Below are positions 60,647-64,000 of a DNA stretch of 64,000 nt, one piece after another (within the stretch, counting starts at the first letter, position 1; every line of letters starts with the position of its first letter). The translations under genes were made by a program, and so were the position numbers. The stretch covers positions 1-64,000 of the forward strand of contig CAZNRD010000013.1 of the NCBI GenBank assembly GCA_964575425.1, written 5' to 3'. The notes beneath the pieces were generated by a model. That model did no database searches. It worked only from the letters and a program-made list of their open reading frames with translations, and was not told the DNA's origin. This DNA is from DATEAV01 sp964575425 (lineage in GTDB: Bacteria; Chloroflexota; Anaerolineae; Anaerolineales; E44-bin32).

Positions 60647-60967
60647 CTACCTCGCCGCCGGCGGCGCCGATACAGTCGGCCCGGTGGGCGTCACGCGGGT
60701 GGTCCTCTCCTTGGCCATGTGGCCGCGGAAGGTGCGTGTGGGAGCGAACTCGCCCAGCTTGTGGCCGACCATGTTCTCGGTGATGTAGATCGGGATGTGC
60801 CGCCGCCCGTCATGCACCGCGATGGTGTGGCCGACCATCTGGGGGAAGATCGTGCTCGCCCGGCTCCACGTCCGGATGACCTTCTTCTCCCCCCGCTGGT
60901 TCATCTCCTCGACCTTCTTCAGGAGCTTGGGGTCGACATACGGTCCCTTCTTCAACGATCGCGACAT
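60647..60967 (-). CDS. rpsS: 30S ribosomal protein S19
   Basis: 106 residues: SRSLKKGPYVDPKLLKKVEEMN, TWSRASTIFPQMVGHTIAVHDGRRHIPIYIT. The last 15-20 residues are a non-conserved Pro/Thr tail. Confidence 0.96.
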   Translation of the reverse strand: MSRSLKKGPYVDPKLLKKVEEMNQRGEKKVIRTWSRASTIFPQMVGHTIAVHDGRRHIPIYITENMVGHKLGEFAPTRTFRGHMAKERTTRVTPTGPTVSAPPAAR

Positions 60968-60985
60968 GGCTCTCCAACCTTTCGC

Positions 60986-61825
60986 CTAGCGGCGCCGACG
61001 CTTCGACCGATGGCGGATGATGTACGGCTCGGTCTTCTTGTTGCGCCGCGTCTTGAGGCCGCGCGTCGGCTTGCCCCAGGGGCTCTTGGGCCCCGGCATG
61101 CCGACCGGCTGGCGCCCCTCGCCTCCACCGTGCGGGTGATCGCGGGGCGACATCGCCGTGCCCCGCACCGCCGGGCGAATGCCAAGGTGGCGCTTGCGCC
61201 CGGCCTTGCCCAGTTTGATGTTGCTGTGCTCCGGGTTGCCCACCTCGCCGATCGTGGCGTAGCACATCTGACGGATGCGGCGCACCTCGCCCGAAGGCAG
61301 GCGCACGGCGGCGTAGGCGCCTTCCTTGCCCAGCAGTTGGGCCGAAGTGCCAGCCGAACGCACCAGCTGGCCGCCGCGTCCCTCCTGCAGCTCAATGTTG
61401 TGGATCATCGTGCCCAGCGGGATGTTCGCCAGCGGCAGGCTGTTGCCAGGGCGGATTTCCGCCTCCGGCCCCGCCAGCACGCTGTCGCCAACGCGCAGAC
61501 CGAGCGGGGCGACGATGTAGCGCTTCTCACCGTCGGCATAGTGCAGCAGCGCCAGGCGGGCGGAGCGGTTCGGGTCGTACTCGATCGCTGCCACGCGCGC
61601 CGGAACGTTTCGCTTGTCGCGCTTGAAGTCGACGATGCGGATGTAGCGCTTGTTGCCGCCGCCGCGATGTCGGATCGTGACCCGTCCCTGCACGTTGCGG
61701 CCACCGCGGGCGCGCGGCGGCAGAAGCAGCGACCGTTCGGGCTTGCCCTTGGTGATCTCCTCGAAGGTGGCGCCGCTCATGCCGCGGCGGCCCGGTGAGG
61801 TCGGCTTGTACGTCTTGACGCCCAT
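60986..61825 (-). CDS. rplB: 50S ribosomal protein L2
   Basis: 279 residues: GVKTYKPTSPGRRGMS, the peptidyl-transferase-near HPHGGGEGRQP and the RRNKKTEPYIIRHRSKRRRR end. ATG at 61825 overlaps the L23 stop in TGATG. Confidence 0.97.
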   Translation of the reverse strand: MGVKTYKPTSPGRRGMSGATFEEITKGKPERSLLLPPRARGGRNVQGRVTIRHRGGGNKRYIRIVDFKRDKRNVPARVAAIEYDPNRSARLALLHYADGEKRYIVAPLGLRVGDSVLAGPEAEIRPGNSLPLANIPLGTMIHNIELQEGRGGQLVRSAGTSAQLLGKEGAYAAVRLPSGEVRRIRQMCYATIGEVGNPEHSNIKLGKAGRKRHLGIRPAVRGTAMSPRDHPHGGGEGRQPVGMPGPKSPWGKPTRGLKTRRNKKTEPYIIRHRSKRRRR

Positions 61826-62127
61826 CACTTCACCCCTTCAAACACTTCGATCGTCTGGCCCTCGGCCAGGGTGACGATGGCTTTCTTCATCAGAGGCCGG
61901 CGCGTCAGCAGCCTGCGGCTGCGCGCCCTGCGGGTGCGCCGCGGCGCCACATTCATCACGTTCACCCTCGTCACTGTGACATCAAACAGAGTCTCGACCG
62001 CCTCTTTGATTTGCGCCTTGGTGGCCTTCGGCATCACCTCGAAGACGTACTGGCGCAGCTTCGCGCTCTGGAAGCTGGATTTCTCTGTGACGATCGGACG
62101 GCGGAGGATGTCGTACACCGTAGTCAT
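61825..62127 (-). CDS. rplW: 50S ribosomal protein L23
   Basis: 100 residues: MTTVYDILRRPIVTEKSS and FDVTVTRVNVMNVAPR. ATG at 62127 with GGAGGC upstream is chosen; it starts 1 nt after the L4 stop. Confidence 0.96.
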   Translation of the reverse strand: MTTVYDILRRPIVTEKSSFQSAKLRQYVFEVMPKATKAQIKEAVETLFDVTVTRVNVMNVAPRRTRRARSRRLLTRRPLMKKAIVTLAEGQTIEVFEGVK

Positions 62128-62128
62128 G

Positions 62129-62761
62129 TCAGCCTCCGGCCTTTCCCAGGTGCGATCGGATCGTGTCCAGCGAGCGCAGTGGCAGCACCAGGCGGTCGAA
62201 GGCAAGCACGTCCCGGATGTTGAGGTAGGCGGCGTGCAGCGTCTTGGCCTCGGGCAGGTTGCGCACCGATTTCTCCAGGGGCTCGTCGTGCTCGGGCACG
62301 ATGATCAGGGCGCTGTTCTCCCCGACCAGGCGTCGCAGGATCGCCGCCACCGGCTTGGTCTTAGGATCGCCGACGGTCAGTTCATCCAGCACGACGATGG
62401 CGGATTCGGCCGCCTTGACGGAAAGCGCCGACCGCAGGGCCGCCTGGCGCATCTTGCGCGGCATGGCCAGGGTGTAGTCACGCGGCCTGGGAGTGTGCAC
62501 CTTCCCGCCGCCCACCCACTGCGGCGCCCGCGTCGAGCCCTGGCGGGCGCGGCCGGTCCCCTTCTGGCGCCACGGCTTGCGCCCACCACCGGAGACTTCG
62601 CTGCGGCCTTTGGTCTTGTGCGTGCCCAGGCGCGCGTTCGCCATCTGCCGTACCAGGGCCTGGTGCATCAGGTCTTGCTTGATGGGCGCTTCGAAGATGT
62701 CCCCCGGCAGCTCCACCGTGGTCACCTTCTCGCCCTGGATGTTCACCACATCGACTTTCAT
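62129..62761 (-). CDS. rplD: 50S ribosomal protein L4
   Basis: 210 residues: KTKGRSEVSGGGRKPWRQKGTGRARQGSTRAPQW is the tunnel loop; KTLHAAYLNIRDVLAFDRLVL lies in the C-terminal part. It stands 30 nt after L3. Confidence 0.97.
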   Translation of the reverse strand: MKVDVVNIQGEKVTTVELPGDIFEAPIKQDLMHQALVRQMANARLGTHKTKGRSEVSGGGRKPWRQKGTGRARQGSTRAPQWVGGGKVHTPRPRDYTLAMPRKMRQAALRSALSVKAAESAIVVLDELTVGDPKTKPVAAILRRLVGENSALIIVPEHDEPLEKSVRNLPEAKTLHAAYLNIRDVLAFDRLVLPLRSLDTIRSHLGKAGG

Positions 62762-62791
62762 GGCATCGTTGCTCCCAAGTCCTGGCGACCG

Positions 62792-63421
62792 CTACTGCTT
62801 GCGCGCCTCTTTGACCATCACCAGCGCGCCGCGCGGGCCCGGCACGCTGCCGAGGACCCCGAGCAAATTGCGCCCAGCGTCGACCAGGACCACGCGCAGG
62901 TTCTGCGACGTGACGCGCGCCGCTCCCATGTGGCCGGCACCGCGCGAACCCTTGTAGACCCGGCCGGGGGTCGACGTCGAGCTGCGCGAGCCTGGCGCCC
63001 GCTGGCGATCGGACTGGCCGTGGGTCTTCGGGCCGCCGCGAAAGTGATAGCGCTTCACGCCGCCAGCGAAGCCCTTGCCCTTCGACGTGCCGATCACGTC
63101 GACCCGGTCGCCCACCTGGAACACCTCCACCGTGAGCCGATCCCCCTCCTGCAGCGGCTGCTGCGAGCGCAGACGGAACTCGCGCAGAAACCGCAGGGGA
63201 GGCAGTTCGCGGCGCTTCAGGTGCCCCAGCTCGCCTCCGCTCAGTCGGCCCTGGTTGACTTCGCCATAACCGAGCTGCACGGCCGCATACCCATCCCTGG
63301 CCGGCTCCCGCACCTGGGTGACATAGCACGGCCCAGTTTCGATCAGAGTCACCGGAATTGCCGAACCGGAGCCGTCGAAGATCTGGGTCATGCCGACTTT
63401 CTTGCCAATCAGCCCTTTCAT
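62792..63421 (-). CDS. rplC: 50S ribosomal protein L3
   Basis: 209 residues: MKGLIGKKVGMTQIFDGSGSAIPVTLIE, DVIGTSKGKGFAGGVKRYHF and GPKTHGQSDRQRAPGS. A 155-nt gap to S10 upstream holds GC-rich inverted repeats but no clear promoter. Confidence 0.97.
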   Translation of the reverse strand: MKGLIGKKVGMTQIFDGSGSAIPVTLIETGPCYVTQVREPARDGYAAVQLGYGEVNQGRLSGGELGHLKRRELPPLRFLREFRLRSQQPLQEGDRLTVEVFQVGDRVDVIGTSKGKGFAGGVKRYHFRGGPKTHGQSDRQRAPGSRSSTSTPGRVYKGSRGAGHMGAARVTSQNLRVVLVDAGRNLLGVLGSVPGPRGALVMVKEARKQ

Positions 63422-63576
63422 CGATTGTCTCCTCGTCGCACCTGCCGGGACTGTCAGCCTGGGCTCGGCTGCATCATCCCCGCTGCGGAGCAGTCAGCTC
63501 GTTGGCGGGCGGAGGGCCTTGCTCCACCTTCCGACGGGCTCTTGCCCCGCCCCTGCGTAGCGGGCGCTGCCCGCGA

Positions 63577-63885
63577 CTAGATCTTGATTTCGATGTCCAC
63601 GCCGGCCGGCAGATTGAGCCGCATCAGCGTATCGATCGTCTTCGAATCGGGCTCCAGCACGTCGATCAAGCGCTTGTGCGTGCGGATCTCAAAGTGCTCG
63701 TGCGAATCCTTGTCGATGAAGGTCGACCGGCGCACGGTGAAGCGCTCCAACCTCGTCGGCAGCGGCACCGGACCGATGACCTTGGCCCCGGTGCGCTCCG
63801 CCGTCTCGACGATGCGCCTGGCCGACTGATCCAGCACTCGATGATCGTATGCCTTGAGCCGGATGCGGATCTTCTGCTTGGCCAT
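63577..63885 (-). CDS. rpsJ: 30S ribosomal protein S10
   Basis: 102 residues: KQKIRIRLKAYDHRVLDQSARRIVETAERTGAKVIGPVPLPT and RTHKRLIDVLEP. It stands 8 nt after the EF-Tu stop. Confidence 0.97.
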   Translation of the reverse strand: MAKQKIRIRLKAYDHRVLDQSARRIVETAERTGAKVIGPVPLPTRLERFTVRRSTFIDKDSHEHFEIRTHKRLIDVLEPDSKTIDTLMRLNLPAGVDIEIKI

Positions 63886-63893
63886 GACCGTTC

Positions 63894-64000
63894 CTACTCG
63901 AGAATCTCGGTGATGACGCCGGCGCCCACCGTCAGGCCGCCCTCCCGGATGGCAAACTTCGACCCCTTCTCCAGCGCCACCGGCGTGATCAACTCCACAC
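63894..64000 (-). CDS. tuf: Elongation factor Tu, C-terminal end (partial)
   Basis: Only the last 35 codons or so are inside the window. They read VELITPVALEKGSKFAIREGG and end GAGVITEILE, the standard end of EF-Tu domain III. The gene runs off the right edge; rpsL, rpsG and fusA are expected further upstream. Confidence 0.93.
   Translation of the reverse strand, partial: VELITPVALEKGSKFAIREGGLTVGAGVITEILE

Noticed and set aside
1..64000. CRISPR arrays, rRNA genes, riboswitches and insertion sequences
   Set aside because: I scanned for regularly spaced repeats, rRNA signatures, known riboswitch cores and transposase motifs and found none I could support.

Overview
The window looks like a GC-rich chromosome segment from a Chloroflexota bacterium, most likely Anaerolineae-like. 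This is inferred from the GC richness, the gene complement (Rex, PlsY, Obg-NadD, Ino1, MoeA fused to a periplasmic-binding-like domain, a Rab-like GTPase) and the ribosomal proteins; no 16S rRNA gene is present to confirm it. Apart from an integrase at the left edge, the content is chromosomal housekeeping and metabolism. There are no rRNA genes, CRISPR arrays or insertion sequences.

Left part (1-8.9 kb): a tyrosine recombinase faces a tRNA-Lys, and a tRNA-Lys copy lacking its T arm lies 2 nt away, as expected at the edge of a tRNA-targeting element. Next come a YdcF-like protein, a coiled-coil protein paired with a eukaryote-like small GTPase, a DipZ-like thioredoxin, proline dehydrogenase, an SDR whose catalytic Tyr is His, a cupin, a UbiA prenyltransferase and MoeA.

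8.9-16 kb is the most interesting region. A lipoprotein is followed by a 39-residue membrane peptide ending in W-I-Y-x-x-F (DltX-like), an MBOAT O-acyltransferase (DltB-like), an SGNH-type membrane-anchored protein (DltD-like), an acyl carrier protein (DltC-like) and a fatty-acyl-AMP-ligase-type enzyme (in the place of DltA). Most junctions overlap by 1-4 nt. This is a complete Dlt-style envelope acylation pathway with a non-canonical ligase and an unknown acceptor. A MoeA-PBP fusion is translationally coupled to its end.

16-46 kb is mixed metabolism and maintenance: a frameshifted peroxiredoxin, PlsY, a JAMM peptidase, ferredoxin, Fe/Mn superoxide dismutase, a DMT exporter, a GH38 alpha-mannosidase, an internally deleted MFS gene, nadD-obg, rex, an F1-only ATP synthase operon (A-G-D-C) running into an mreB-like gene that lacks the nucleotide-phosphate aspartates, ruvC-ruvA-yebC, DUF72-alcohol dehydrogenase-inositol phosphate synthase, a GAF histidine kinase, tRNA-Pro, XdhC, a sialidase-like gene broken by one in-frame TGA, tyrosine phenol-lyase, a TIGR01777 epimerase and MazG.

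46.8-64 kb is one long minus-strand ribosomal superoperon, reading from the right edge: tuf (partial), S10, L3, L4, L23, L2, S19, L22, S3, L16, L29, S17, L14, L24, L5, S14, S8, L6, L18, S5, L30, L15, SecY, Adk, Map, L36, S13, S11, S4, RpoA, L17, TruA, L13, S9, ending in a strong intrinsic terminator. infA is missing from its usual place between map and rpmJ.

Three genes carry clean disabling lesions (a frameshift, a nonsense codon and an internal deletion). These could be real decay or assembly errors, and read-level checks would decide.
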